Shown in pieces: positions 44,491-54,526 of a stretch of 64,000 nt of DNA. The stretch comes from Parvularcula sp. GTDB lineage: Bacteria; Pseudomonadota; Alphaproteobacteria; Caulobacterales; Parvularculaceae. The notes beneath the pieces are model-generated. The model ran no database searches. It was not told the origin of the DNA and saw only the letters and a program-made list of their open reading frames with translations. Made by a program: the position numbers and the translations under genes. How positions within the stretch are numbered: position 1 is the stretch's first letter; every line of letters begins with the position of its first letter. The DNA lies in assembly GCA_002704915.1 (NCBI GenBank), contig PAIP01000078.1:30442-94441 (forward strand), in the 5' to 3' direction.

Positions 44491-47400
44491 CTAAAAATCC
44501 TTCTTCCAGTTCGCCGACACGGTCTGGTCGCCTTCCTGTTCGAGTTCGGTTTCGACCGTGATGTTGTCGGTGATCTCGTATTTGACACTGACAGAGCCGC
44601 TGCGCCCTTGTGCATCCTGACTGGCTGAAACGAAAAAGCCTTCCGCCACATATTTGCCGACAGTCAGCGAACCGCCGCCGCTTTCCGGATCGATATCGAC
44701 GCTGAGAAGATCAAGGCCGACAGCGCTGCGGAGCTTGCTTGTGATGCCTCCGCCGCCGCCGCCGAACGGGCCGATGCCGCCAAGCGAGGCGAGCGCCTGC
44801 GCCGTCTGCAACGACTCCACGGCCGTGAGGTTTTCCGCAGGCTTGCCGAACAGAATGAGCGACATCACGTCTTCAGATGGCATGGTCGGGGTCGACGTCA
44901 GCTCGATGCTGGGATCGCTGGCGCGGCCCGACACCACAATCGCCGCCGTGACGCCGTCGCCGGCATTTAGTTCGGCGCGAATATCGAGACGAGGATTGTT
45001 TTCCTGCTGCCGGTCGAATTCGATCGCGCCGCGGGTGAGATCGAAGCGCCGGCCGGAAAAATCGAGCCAGCCGCGGCGCAAGTCGACCGATCCCAGAATG
45101 ACGGGTTGCTCATCGCCATCGATAGCGCGCACATCGGCCGACCATTCGCTTTCAAGACCCCGTCCGCGGATAAAGATCCGGTCATCGGCTTTCACGCGGA
45201 TTTCGAAGTCGAGACGGTTGTCCGGCGGCGACTGCGTCAGGTCTTCGGGCGGGCCGGCGCCGTCCTCGAGCGCCACAACCTCAATATCAACGAGACCGGT
45301 GCTTTCCGGCGCAATGATTTGCGCATTGAGCTCGTCGATATTGATATCGCCATCGGCTTTCAGATCATCGAAAGCGCCGGACAGGTTAAGCTGGCCGGAT
45401 GCGCGGACTTCATTGACCGGGTGGGCGGAGAGCGCGGCGTCGTCAAAATCGACTGTGAAATCCACCGCAGAGGTCTCGCCGAACTGTACGCTTCCGGTGA
45501 AGACAATGGTGTCGCCGCCGCTTTGCCCCGCGCCGCGGGCGCCGCCTTTGATGGTGACGTCGCTGGCGCCCGCGCCATAGCTCGCCTCCGCCTCCGCATG
45601 GAGACCTGCGAGGGAAAATCCGCTTTCGATTTCCGTATAGGCGCCGTCTTTAAGCTGTGCGCTTCCAGATAAATCCGGGTCCTGAAGTGTTCCGCCAAGC
45701 GTGAAATTCGCCGTCAGAACGCCTTCGATAGTTTGCAGGACCGGCGGCAGGTAAGCAGCGATCGCCTGCATGTCGCCATTATAGCGGACCCGGCCGGACA
45801 GCTCACCGGTCGTATCGACGGATAGTCCCGGTTCGCGCATGAGCCGCACCGGCAGGCGGACATTCATGCGCAGGGTTTCATCGCTTTCATCATCCGTGAG
45901 CCGCAGTGTTTCGCCATTCCAGACGACGCGGCCGGAAATCGACGCCTCCTCCTTGTTCAACAGGAGCGAGCGTAATGTGAAGGTTCCACGCGCCGGGACT
46001 TTCTTGTCCGTATCCAGCATGAAGTCGCCGGTGATCTGGCCGTCGGCGCCGGGAATCGTCACCTTTGTTAGCGCCGCATCCGCTTGCCAGCGTGTCGAAC
46101 TGAAGCCGCCATCCACATTAATGGCGCCATCGGCGCCCCAGACGAGTCGCAAATTGTCGACGCTGACGCCGTCGGAGAATTCGAACTGCGCCGGTTCTTT
46201 CAGCTTCGCCTCATTGTCTTGGATGACCGCCTCAAACTTGTTGAGGCGCAAGGTTGTGGGGCCGGTTGCATTGACGACGCCTGACGCCGCAAGGTCTGAC
46301 ACTTCCCCCACGGCCCCTGTCTCCAACGCTGCTGCGTCGATACTGACGCGAACGGCCCCGGGCGGGCCTTCCGCTGTCAGGTTGAGGCCGGAAACCGAGA
46401 AATCGTTCATGGCGAAGGCGTCGGCGGAGACGCTCATGCGATTGAGCGCGCCATCGCGGGACAGAACGCCTTTCGCCGTCGCCGCGCCTTCGGCGTTTAT
46501 GCCCGGCCAAGGCTCGGCGCCGTTTTCGCCTTCATAGCGAAGATCGAGATTGACGGTTTGCCGTCCAGCGTTGATCTGCGCCGACCCGTCCAAGTCAAAG
46601 CCGCGACCGGCATAAGAGAGTGACGGAATGCGAATGGCGCCGTCTTCGGAAGAGCGAAGCTGCGCATTGAGGCGGCGCGGCGCGTCATTGCTTGCCCGCG
46701 CTGATATCTCGCCCGTAGGCAGGCTGGGCAGGCCTGAAAGGCCGGCCTTGATGTTCATAGGCGGGAAGGAGCCGTCCTCGAATTTCAGGAGCGGGGTTTC
46801 AAGCGCCGCCTTCAGCGTGAAGCGGTCAAGCGGGCCTGATAGATCGATATCTCCGGTAATGTTGCCTTGCGCCGTCGCGCCCGGAGCCAGAAGCGCCACG
46901 AGATCAGGCGTAGCAACAAGATCGCCGTCAAGGGAGATCGAGCCGTCTTCCAGCCTATAGGCGGCGTCGCCGGTGAACCGCGATCCGTCGCCTGTTGAGA
47001 CAGAGGCTTCGTTCAGGCGGATCGTGTTTTCAAAATCGGCGTCAAGCTGCGTTTCAAGAGTGAGGCCGTTTTTGAGCCAGAAATCGCCGTCTTCACGCGC
47101 GCTCGCCTGGAGGCTCGTCTCGCCCGACACATTGCTGCGCAGATCGGTGCGGCCGTCATTGATGGTGAGCGAGGCGAGCGGGCCTGTGATGGTCGCATCA
47201 ATTGCGTATTGATCCCGGCGCCAGTCGAGCGCGCCCTTGATGTTGAGTTCGCGTCCGGCGATGTCCTGAATTATCTGCTGGTAATTTTCCGCCAGGACGG
47301 CGTTGAGGTCGGCATTCAACTGTTCCACGAAACCGCGCGGCGCCCGCCAGTCAAGATGCCCTTCAATATCTGCAAAGGCGGTGGAAAGACCCTGGAGAGT

Positions 47401-48309
47401 GAGTGCGCCGCCATCGTCATTGGCGTCATAGCGCGCCGAGATGGAAACGGGTTCCGACAATTCCTCGACGCCCTCGAAGCGCTGGCCGGGCGTTACGACC
47501 GCATTGATGTCCGCGCCGCTGAAATCATCGAAGCTGCTTTCGATTTGCGCGCTTACGGCGCCGTAGTGGCCTACCTGACCTTCGATGGCGATGACGGCTT
47601 CATCCACGGGGCTTTCGCCGGCGGCGCGCAATTCCGTGGGGCCTTTAAGGCCGAGAAGCGACGCGATGACGCCGTTTGTGTCGGCGAAGATGCTGGCGTC
47701 GAGGGTAAACCGGCCGCTGTCCGGCGATTTGGCGAAGGCGATGGCTGTCTGATCGGCGCCGGCGTCGCTTTCTGCGTTGAGGAAAAAGGCAATATCAGGC
47801 CCGTTAAGCCGGATCGATCCGCTTGCATCGAGGCTGTGTCGTTCTCCGTTGATGGCGGCTTCGAAATTGTCGATGTCGAGCGCGGCGATCTCGATGTGAG
47901 GCAGATTGTCGAGGATCGGGATCTGGCGGGCGTCATCCTGTTCCTGTTCTTCTCCTTCAGGCGGTTCGCCAATGAGGCGCGCATCGGCAAGCGTCAGTTC
48001 GTCCACAAGGATGCGTTTGCGCAATAAGGCGAGCGGCCGCCAGCGCAGCTCCAGCCGGTCAAGGGTCAGCCATGCTTCACCTGCATCATCCGCCAGCCGC
48101 ACATCGGCAACAATGATATGTCCGGGCAGACCGCCGGAGAGCGCGCCGATCTCTGTGTCGCTGTTCAGCGCGCCGCCAATCTGGTCCGCGGCGACGCCTT
48201 TCAAGAAGTTGCGGCCGGGCGGCGAATAAAACAGCGCAAACCACGCGACCAGAATGAGCGCGAAAAGACCGGCGGCGACGCCGAGGGCTATGAGACCGAT
48301 CCGCCGCAT
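44491..48309 (-). CDS. tamB: Translocation and assembly module protein TamB
   Basis: Very large AsmA-like beta-taco protein (1272 residues) anchored by one N-terminal membrane helix (about 7-27) and spanning the periplasm to TamA; involved in outer-membrane protein insertion and lipid transport. The body is repetitive beta sequence; the C-terminal ~350 residues are the DUF490/TamB domain, ending SANWKKDF. The start overlaps the tamA stop by one base (TGATG), so the two are coupled. Confidence 0.93.
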   Translation of the reverse strand: MRRIGLIALGVAAGLFALILVAWFALFYSPPGRNFLKGVAADQIGGALNSDTEIGALSGGLPGHIIVADVRLADDAGEAWLTLDRLELRWRPLALLRKRILVDELTLADARLIGEPPEGEEQEQDDARQIPILDNLPHIEIAALDIDNFEAAINGERHSLDASGSIRLNGPDIAFFLNAESDAGADQTAIAFAKSPDSGRFTLDASIFADTNGVIASLLGLKGPTELRAAGESPVDEAVIAIEGQVGHYGAVSAQIESSFDDFSGADINAVVTPGQRFEGVEELSEPVSISARYDANDDGGALTLQGLSTAFADIEGHLDWRAPRGFVEQLNADLNAVLAENYQQIIQDIAGRELNIKGALDWRRDQYAIDATITGPLASLTINDGRTDLRSNVSGETSLQASAREDGDFWLKNGLTLETQLDADFENTIRLNEASVSTGDGSRFTGDAAYRLEDGSISLDGDLVATPDLVALLAPGATAQGNITGDIDLSGPLDRFTLKAALETPLLKFEDGSFPPMNIKAGLSGLPSLPTGEISARASNDAPRRLNAQLRSSEDGAIRIPSLSYAGRGFDLDGSAQINAGRQTVNLDLRYEGENGAEPWPGINAEGAATAKGVLSRDGALNRMSVSADAFAMNDFSVSGLNLTAEGPPGAVRVSIDAAALETGAVGEVSDLAASGVVNATGPTTLRLNKFEAVIQDNEAKLKEPAQFEFSDGVSVDNLRLVWGADGAINVDGGFSSTRWQADAALTKVTIPGADGQITGDFMLDTDKKVPARGTFTLRSLLLNKEEASISGRVVWNGETLRLTDDESDETLRMNVRLPVRLMREPGLSVDTTGELSGRVRYNGDMQAIAAYLPPVLQTIEGVLTANFTLGGTLQDPDLSGSAQLKDGAYTEIESGFSLAGLHAEAEASYGAGASDVTIKGGARGAGQSGGDTIVFTGSVQFGETSAVDFTVDFDDAALSAHPVNEVRASGQLNLSGAFDDLKADGDINIDELNAQIIAPESTGLVDIEVVALEDGAGPPEDLTQSPPDNRLDFEIRVKADDRIFIRGRGLESEWSADVRAIDGDEQPVILGSVDLRRGWLDFSGRRFDLTRGAIEFDRQQENNPRLDIRAELNAGDGVTAAIVVSGRASDPSIELTSTPTMPSEDVMSLILFGKPAENLTAVESLQTAQALASLGGIGPFGGGGGGITSKLRSAVGLDLLSVDIDPESGGGSLTVGKYVAEGFFVSASQDAQGRSGSVSVKYEITDNITVETELEQEGDQTVSANWKKDF

Positions 48310-50120
48310 CAGAAAGGCTGCCCCAGCGCGATATAGATCTGAAAACCCCGGTCGGTCTCGCGCTTGTCGAGCGGGAAAGCCACATCAAGCCTGATGGGCC
48401 CCACGGGTGAGAAATAGCGCAGCCCCCCGCCAACACCGATAAAATATTCATCGGTGAAATCGGGGACCGAGTCGGGCGACACTGAACCTGCATCGACGAA
48501 GCCGGCGACCTGTATGTTGTTCATGACTTTTACGCGGGTCTCGAAGGCGCCCTCGACTTTCGAACGCCCGCCGAGGGGATCGCCTTCGCTGTCGAGGGGG
48601 CCGGCTTCCTGAAAGCCATAGCCGCGCACCGATCCGCCGCCGCCGGCGTAGAAACGTTTGTTGAGCGGCAGGTTAGTGAAAGAGCTGCCGAAAGTCGCGC
48701 CCAGCGCCATCCGCGCCGCCAGCGTGACGAGGTCGTCTTCGCCGAAATGAACGCGGCTGCGGGCCGCCAATTCAGATTGCGTAAAATAATCGGAGCCCGC
48801 ATAGGGCGTCACATTGAAGGAAGCGCGAAAGCCTTTCTGCGGATTGAGAAGATCATCCTCGGAATCCCAGATGACGGTCAAAGGCGTGGAGACGAAATAA
48901 TTTCTTTCGTCCTGGTTCGTTCGCGCATCGAGGCTTGTATTGCGGATGCGCGTTGTTTCAAATGCGATCGCGCCGCGCGTTTCGAGATTGTCGTTGAGCC
49001 ACCTTTTTGAAAGGCCGCCGGAGACCTCGAAGGAGCGGGCGTCGAACGCATCCGTCGTTTCATTGGAAAAAGCGCCGTTGGCGAACACTTCGCCGTCGAT
49101 TTTTGGCCAGGGTCGGGTCAGGGACACCTTGGCGGATTGCTCCACCTGCGTGCCTCTCAGTTCTACGCGTCCGATCTCGCCATTTCCGAAAATATTGCGA
49201 TGTTCGAAAAAGACGCGACCGCCTGGCCCTTCGGCGGTGGAATAGGAAACGCCGACGCCGATTGTGTGCCGTTTGCGCTCTTGCACATCGACAATGATCG
49301 GCGCCACGCCGTCTTCATTTGTTTCGCCGGCGCGCACCTGGACCGACGAAAAGATGCCGGTCTTGCGGATTCGGTCGGCGTAGTTGGTCATTTTCTGCCG
49401 GTCGAATTCCTCTCCTTCCTCCCAGGTTTTCATCCTTGAGATAAAAGACGGATCGGTACTTTCGACGCCCTCAATCACCGGCTTGCCGAATTTCGCGCGG
49501 GGCCCGCTTTCAAAAACAAACACCGCTTCGGCTTCCGCCTTGTCGAATTCGGCGAGGGCGCGCCGGGTCACGATTTTCGCGTTTGGATAGCCGTTGTTCA
49601 GAAGATAGGTGACGAATTTCTGCTGCTGCTCTTGCAGGGTCGCGCCGTCGGACTGGCCGTCGGTTTTGATATTGGCTTCTTCGAGCGTTTGCGGCCGGCC
49701 TTCCGCTTCATCGCGATAGAGAATGTTATAGCCGGTGATTTTGAACTTTTCTCCGGCATTGATCTTGAAGACGACCTCGGGCTCCCCGCCGTTTTCGTCG
49801 AGAACGAGTTCGAAGTCGGCCGAGCCGGCGTAATAGCCCGCCGCCTGCAATGCATCATTGAATGCATCGATATCGCGACGGGCGGCGCGGCGCAGCGCGG
49901 CGGAAGTCGGATAATTGCGAACATTTTTGACGAGTTCGGAGATCAGCTCGAGCTTGCCCTCAAGTTCGTCCGGAACACCCTCGATGGATGTCTCATAGGA
50001 CCGGTCGGGGGCATCCTGAGCGGCAAGCGCCGCGGGTGAGGCGGCCGAGAGGAAGAGCAGGGCGGCGAGATGTCGAAGCGTCCTCAGGCGCCTGGGATTT
50101 CGCGGCTGAAAACGCAACAT
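48309..50120 (-). CDS. tamA: Outer-membrane assembly factor TamA (Omp85 family)
   Basis: Omp85-type barrel partner of TamB. From ATG 50120 it has 603 residues (a TTG at 50132 is less likely). Signal peptide (about 10-35), then POTRA repeats (about 40-260), then the bacterial surface antigen barrel with the L6 motif in GGGGSVRGYGF and a C-terminal ...IYIALGQPF ending in Phe. Together with tamB it forms a tamA-tamB operon. Divergent from the sulfotransferase gene, with an operator-like palindrome in between. Confidence 0.94.
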   Translation of the reverse strand: MLRFQPRNPRRLRTLRHLAALLFLSAASPAALAAQDAPDRSYETSIEGVPDELEGKLELISELVKNVRNYPTSAALRRAARRDIDAFNDALQAAGYYAGSADFELVLDENGGEPEVVFKINAGEKFKITGYNILYRDEAEGRPQTLEEANIKTDGQSDGATLQEQQQKFVTYLLNNGYPNAKIVTRRALAEFDKAEAEAVFVFESGPRAKFGKPVIEGVESTDPSFISRMKTWEEGEEFDRQKMTNYADRIRKTGIFSSVQVRAGETNEDGVAPIIVDVQERKRHTIGVGVSYSTAEGPGGRVFFEHRNIFGNGEIGRVELRGTQVEQSAKVSLTRPWPKIDGEVFANGAFSNETTDAFDARSFEVSGGLSKRWLNDNLETRGAIAFETTRIRNTSLDARTNQDERNYFVSTPLTVIWDSEDDLLNPQKGFRASFNVTPYAGSDYFTQSELAARSRVHFGEDDLVTLAARMALGATFGSSFTNLPLNKRFYAGGGGSVRGYGFQEAGPLDSEGDPLGGRSKVEGAFETRVKVMNNIQVAGFVDAGSVSPDSVPDFTDEYFIGVGGGLRYFSPVGPIRLDVAFPLDKRETDRGFQIYIALGQPF

Positions 50121-50209
50121 GGTCTCGCTCAACTGACGCCTTTCGTTTCGCGGTCGTTAGGATCGCCCGCGCCGTGCCTAATGCCCTGCCTTGCGGGGGT
50201 TCGACGAAT

Positions 50210-50241
50210 TTCTCACGCCATGGTTAACCATGTGCTGAGAA
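50210..50241. promoter_or_regulatory. 32-base imperfect palindrome between tamA and the sulfotransferase gene
   Basis: TTCTCA...TGAGAA arms enclose a perfect 14-base core CATGGTTAACCATG; 13 of 16 positions in each half match. It is in the middle of a 279-base divergent promoter region, a natural place for an operator acting on both genes. The binding protein is unknown. Confidence 0.45.
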
Positions 50242-50399
50242 ATGGTCCATGACGCCCTGATTTCCAGCCTTGAACCCAGATTTTACGCCGGTTTGGGGCG
50301 AATTTCAGGCGGGCCCCAGATCAAGGGCCCAGGTGGCGGGATGGGCCGGAGTGCGCTATCCCCTTTGGCTTTGGAACAGACGACGGGGCGAAACATTCC

Positions 50400-51563
50400 A
50401 TGGCGCATCCTCTGAGCGGGGCGAATCTCGGAACTTTGGCCAGGGTGGCGGGCCGGTCGGGCCTTCCGAGCCATGTGGGCGCCGGCGCCATGATCGGCCT
50501 TGCGGCGCTCGCCCGCTGGCCATTTTCGACCGCGGAAAAGCTGGCGATTGAGGCGAAACTGCCGGCGCTGGAGGAGATGCCGGCGCCGGTCTTCATCCTC
50601 GGTCACTGGCGGTCGGGCACGACCCATCTTTACAACATTATGTGCGAGAGCGGCGAGTGGGGCTTCGTGCCGCCGGTGGCGACGGGCCTGCCCTGGGATC
50701 TTTTCGGGCTCGCCAAGCTTTTCAACCCGCTCCTGGAAAAAGCGCTGCCCGAACACCGCTATATCGATAACATTCCCGTGACCCCCACCAGTCCGCAGGA
50801 AGACGAGATCGCCATCGCCAACATGTCAGAGGTCTCCTTCTATCACGGTATCTATTTTCCGAAGAATTTCGCCGAGAACGTCAATCGCGGCCTATTCTTT
50901 GACGGCTGTTCGACAGGCGACATCCGGAGCTGGCGCAAGCAGTTCGGATATTTCCTGCGCAAGCTTTATCTCCATCAGGGCGAAAAGCAGTTGCTGATCA
51001 AAAATCCCGTCTATACGGGCCGTTTTGCGATGCTGAAGGAGATGTTTCCGGACGCGAAGTTCATCCACATTCATCGCAACCCTTATGACGTTTTCGTTTC
51101 CATGCGGAATTTCTATTCGAAACTTTTGAAGGAATTCGCGCTGCAGGGTTACGCGCATGTGGACATCGATGAGACGATCCTCACAGTCTATGAGCGGATG
51201 ATGAATGATTATCTTCGCGACGCCGAAGGCGTGCCGGCGGATAGGCTGGTGGAACTGCGTTACGACGAACTGGATGCAGAGCCGATCAAGTCCGTAGAGC
51301 AGGTTTACCGGCGTCTGTCGCTGCCAGGCTTTGACGACGCGCGTCCTAAATTCGAGCGTTATCTTGCCTCGGTCGCCACCTTCAAGAAGAATAAATTCGA
51401 CTATTCCGATGAAGCCGCGGCGAAGGTAGAGGCGCGTCTGAAGCCTTTTCTGGAAAGATGGGGATATGAACGCCCGGGCAGGAAGGCGGAAGATGTTGCT
51501 GGGCCCGACAACAACGACGAAGGTGCCGAAGAGGGGGCGAGCCATGGGGAAACCGCTGCATAA
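50400..51563 (+). CDS. Sulfotransferase-family protein
   Basis: 387 residues. The PAPS 5'-phosphosulfate loop is FILGHWRSGTTHL and the 3'-phosphate segment is FIHIHRNPYDVFVSMRNF, so both halves of the PAPS site are intact. The catalytic base may be the His in GHWRSGTTH. The C-terminal ~25 residues (Asp/Glu/Asn-rich) are variable. It overlaps the next gene by 20 bases and begins a four-gene run toward the hopanoid cluster. The acceptor is unknown; a lipid, sterol-like or glycan hydroxyl is possible. Confidence 0.86.
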   Translation: MAHPLSGANLGTLARVAGRSGLPSHVGAGAMIGLAALARWPFSTAEKLAIEAKLPALEEMPAPVFILGHWRSGTTHLYNIMCESGEWGFVPPVATGLPWDLFGLAKLFNPLLEKALPEHRYIDNIPVTPTSPQEDEIAIANMSEVSFYHGIYFPKNFAENVNRGLFFDGCSTGDIRSWRKQFGYFLRKLYLHQGEKQLLIKNPVYTGRFAMLKEMFPDAKFIHIHRNPYDVFVSMRNFYSKLLKEFALQGYAHVDIDETILTVYERMMNDYLRDAEGVPADRLVELRYDELDAEPIKSVEQVYRRLSLPGFDDARPKFERYLASVATFKKNKFDYSDEAAAKVEARLKPFLERWGYERPGRKAEDVAGPDNNDEGAEEGASHGETAA

Positions 51564-52632
51564 AGCCGGCCTTACGGTTGCGTTGCTGCTCGGGGCGTGC
51601 GCTGGCGGGGAGGATATGAACGAAACCTATGGCCCGCCGCGTTACGCCCTTGAGGATTGCCGGCGGGTCGCGCTGATCGACTTTGAGAGCGGAGATCCAG
51701 TGCGCGGCGCGGAGGATATGGCGCTCGATCTTGAGGGCGGGCGTCTTTTTATTTCCGCCTATGACCGGCGTGCTGTGAAGAAGGCGGCGCGCAGGAACCG
51801 CGAAGCGCCGCCTCATGGCGGCGTATACGCCGTTTCGCTTGATACGCTGTTTGATCCGCAGACCGATAATGTAACGGTGTCATCGCTCGCCGCCCCGAAT
51901 GACTTTGCCGGCGGCCTGCGCCCGCATGGTTTATCCTATGACGCTAAAAATCAGGAACTCGTCTTCATCAATCGCAGTTACAGACGCGACGGCAGGCGCT
52001 GGCGGATGACGCCGCATCTCCGGCGGATCGGCGCCAATGGCGAAATGTTTGTGGGCGCGCCTGCGCCGGCCCATTGCGCCGCCAATGACGTCGCGGCTGA
52101 CGACAGCAAAGTTGTGACCACATTCGATCATGCGTCCTGCGGGATCGGAGCCGGCCTCGAAAATGTCTTTCGCCTTAAACGCAGCGGCGTCGCCGATGAA
52201 GACGGTCCTGTCTTTTCCAAAGCTGCGTATGCAAATGGCATTGCCCGCCTGGCCGAGGATGAACTCGCCGTCGCAGCGACGCGAGAAAGCGCCATCCTTC
52301 TGCTGAAGAATTCTGACGATGGTCTTGTCGAGGGCGGCCGCATCGCGCTTCCCGGCCGACCGGACAATCTGACTGTAGCCGAGAACGGAATGCTGGTCGC
52401 CGCGCTGCATCCTTCGCTGTCGAAGCTGGCGGCTGCGCGCAAATTCGGATTTGGCAAGGCGCCCTCGCGCATTGTCGAGGCTGATCCGAGGACAGGCGCT
52501 GTCACTCTTCTTTTCGACGATCCGCAGGCGGCGCTTTTCAGTGCAGCGACGGCGGCGGCGGAGACGGAAAACGGTCTTGTCGCCGGGTCCGTTCTCGATG
52601 AAGGGCTCCTCGTCTGCCGGGCGGACGCATGA
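51544..52632 (+). CDS. Paraoxonase/arylesterase-like lipoprotein
   Basis: From ATG 51544 (GAGGGGGCG upstream) it has 362 residues. N-terminal lipoprotein signal with lipobox LLGAC. The mature part is a six-bladed-propeller type as in SMP-30/PON1 proteins: GAEDMALDLEGGRLFISAYD, RPHGLSYD, FINRSYRRDG, AANDVAADDSKVV and GRPDNLTVAENGML, with the His/Asn/Asp pattern that binds Ca in PON1. Likely a periplasmic or outer-membrane lactonase or esterase. Overlaps the flanking genes at both ends. Confidence 0.75.
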   Translation: MGKPLHKAGLTVALLLGACAGGEDMNETYGPPRYALEDCRRVALIDFESGDPVRGAEDMALDLEGGRLFISAYDRRAVKKAARRNREAPPHGGVYAVSLDTLFDPQTDNVTVSSLAAPNDFAGGLRPHGLSYDAKNQELVFINRSYRRDGRRWRMTPHLRRIGANGEMFVGAPAPAHCAANDVAADDSKVVTTFDHASCGIGAGLENVFRLKRSGVADEDGPVFSKAAYANGIARLAEDELAVAATRESAILLLKNSDDGLVEGGRIALPGRPDNLTVAENGMLVAALHPSLSKLAAARKFGFGKAPSRIVEADPRTGAVTLLFDDPQAALFSAATAAAETENGLVAGSVLDEGLLVCRADA

Positions 52633-53615
52633 ACGACATCACGCTGGTGACAGGCGGCGCCGGTTTTGTCGGCAAGCACCTTGTCGGCGCCTTGCGCGCG
52701 CGCGGCGAAAAAACCCGCAGCTTCGATCTTGCTGAGCCCGTTCATGTGGACGACATGCAAGGGTCGATCACGGACAAAGATGCGGTCGCTCGCGTCATGG
52801 CTGGCGTTAAAAGCGTTTTCCATCTGGCGGGCAATGCGCAGCTCTGGGCGAAGGATGGCGCTGTCTTCGATAATATTAACCGCCATGGAACGGAAGTCGT
52901 TGCGACCGCTGCGCACGAAGCCGGCGCCAGAATGGTTTACTGCTCAAGCCTGACCACGCTGGTCGGGAAATCGACGCCAATCGGTCCGTCCCGCGCCGAT
53001 GAGGACACGCATCTAGACCCTGAAGAGATGCTCGGCCCCTATCCGCGATCCAAGCTGTTTGCGGAGCGTCGTGTTTTGGAAGAGGTCAAGCGCGGTCTTG
53101 ATGCGGTGATTGCTCTACCGACGGAGCCGCTCGGACCGTGCGACGACAGCCTGACGCCGCCGACCCAGATGATCCTTGATTTCGCCAATGGAAAGACGCC
53201 GGCCTATATCGACTGCGTGTTGAACTTCGTGCCGGTGGAAAGCCTCGCCGAGGGGCTGATCGCGGCGCGCGACAGAGGCCGTCGGGGACAGCGTTATCTG
53301 TTGGGCGGCGAGAATACCCCCCTGAAAGATTTGCTGGTAAGGATCGCGGAGATTTCCGGCCGTCCGGCGCCGAAAACGAAAATGCCTTACTGGGTCGCGC
53401 TGATGGCGGGCGCTGTTGATACTAGCATCGTCAGCGCCGTAACGCAGAAATCGCCGAAGGCGCCCTTGACGGGCGTTCGTCTCGCCGGAAGGCAGGTTTC
53501 TTTTTTTTCGGAGAAGGCCGCGCGCGAACTTCAATGGCGGGCCGCGCCTATGGAGCCTGCGCTCAAAGCCATGCTTGACTGGGCGCAGGACAAGCAACTG
53601 CTGAAACCGGTTTAA
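52629..53615 (+). CDS. hpnA: NAD-dependent epimerase, HpnA-like
   Basis: Extended short-chain dehydrogenase, 328 residues. NAD motif TGGAGFVGKHL; catalytic Tyr/Lys in GPYPRSKLFAE. The C-terminal region LTPPTQMILDFANGKTPAYI, LNFVPVESLAEG and QRYLLGGEN is that of hopanoid-associated sugar epimerase HpnA, and HpnB-H genes are close by. HpnA is proposed to act on the sugar or side chain of bacteriohopanepolyols; its precise step is not certain. ATGA overlap with the gene before it. Confidence 0.72.
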   Translation: MNDITLVTGGAGFVGKHLVGALRARGEKTRSFDLAEPVHVDDMQGSITDKDAVARVMAGVKSVFHLAGNAQLWAKDGAVFDNINRHGTEVVATAAHEAGARMVYCSSLTTLVGKSTPIGPSRADEDTHLDPEEMLGPYPRSKLFAERRVLEEVKRGLDAVIALPTEPLGPCDDSLTPPTQMILDFANGKTPAYIDCVLNFVPVESLAEGLIAARDRGRRGQRYLLGGENTPLKDLLVRIAEISGRPAPKTKMPYWVALMAGAVDTSIVSAVTQKSPKAPLTGVRLAGRQVSFFSEKAARELQWRAAPMEPALKAMLDWAQDKQLLKPV

Positions 53616-53656
53616 TCCGTCACAAAAACGGCTAATCATGTGTGGATGAGGGTTAC

Positions 53657-54526
53657 ATGAGCGCTACACAGGAAACATTTGACGCGGGCATTTCTCGCTG
53701 GCTGGCGGGCCGTTCCTTTGAGGATTGGCGCGCGCAGTTCGACCGCGACGGCTATCTCATTTTCGAAAATGTGCTTACCGACGCACAGCTTAATGAAATC
53801 AAAATCGCACTGGCGCCCTGGCTTGGACAAAACATCAAAGGCCGCAACGAATTTGAAGGGCGCGAGTCGAACCGCATCTACGCCATGCTTGGGAAATCGC
53901 CCGTTTTCGCCGATCTCGTGACGCATCCCTTGGCGCTTGCTTTTGTCGAAGCTGACTTGGGGCGTGAATGTTTGCTTTCCGCCTGTCTGGCCATCAATCT
54001 TCATCCCGGCGAAACGGCGCAGCCCTGGCATTTCGACGACAGCCACTATCAATGGCCGCGGCCCCGGCCGTCGCTCGGCGTGTCGACTTTCTGGGCGGTG
54101 ACTGAGACGACCGAAACGAATGGGGCTACGGAAATTCTGCCCGGCAGTCATCTGTGGCCGGAAGATCATATCCCCGGCGCTATCGGTGAGGAGGATTTTT
54201 CGAAAACGGGTAAGCGCGATGGCGATCCGGGCGCCCGGCCCGACGCCGTCAAGGCGGTAATGCCCGCGGGCTCGCTGATGATCGCGAAGGGAACGCTCTG
54301 GCATCGCGGCGGCGCCAACACTTCGGATGCGGACCGTCTTCTCATCACGCCGCAATATTGTCCGGGCTGGACGCGCACCCTTGAAAATATGGCGCTCGCC
54401 GTGCCGCCGCCGGTGGCGAGAATGCTGCCGCCAAGGGCCCAGGAATTGCTGGGATATTCGATTTATCCGCCTTTTATGGGTTATGTGGATGGCCGCCATC
54501 CCAGGCGTCTGTTCGAGGACGACTGA
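53657..54526 (+). CDS. Phytanoyl-CoA dioxygenase-like Fe(II)/2-oxoglutarate enzyme
   Basis: From ATG 53657 (GAGGG upstream) it has 289 residues. Iron site: H and D in QPWHFDDSHYQW, distal His in KGTLWHRGGAN. The 2-oxoglutarate-binding Arg is likely in DADRLLITPQ. It would hydroxylate an unactivated carbon, typically of a lipid or secondary metabolite. It lies 41 bases after the hpnA-like gene and probably ends the operon; a lipid substrate, possibly a hopanoid, is inferred from location only. Confidence 0.83.
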   Translation: MSATQETFDAGISRWLAGRSFEDWRAQFDRDGYLIFENVLTDAQLNEIKIALAPWLGQNIKGRNEFEGRESNRIYAMLGKSPVFADLVTHPLALAFVEADLGRECLLSACLAINLHPGETAQPWHFDDSHYQWPRPRPSLGVSTFWAVTETTETNGATEILPGSHLWPEDHIPGAIGEEDFSKTGKRDGDPGARPDAVKAVMPAGSLMIAKGTLWHRGGANTSDADRLLITPQYCPGWTRTLENMALAVPPPVARMLPPRAQELLGYSIYPPFMGYVDGRHPRRLFEDD

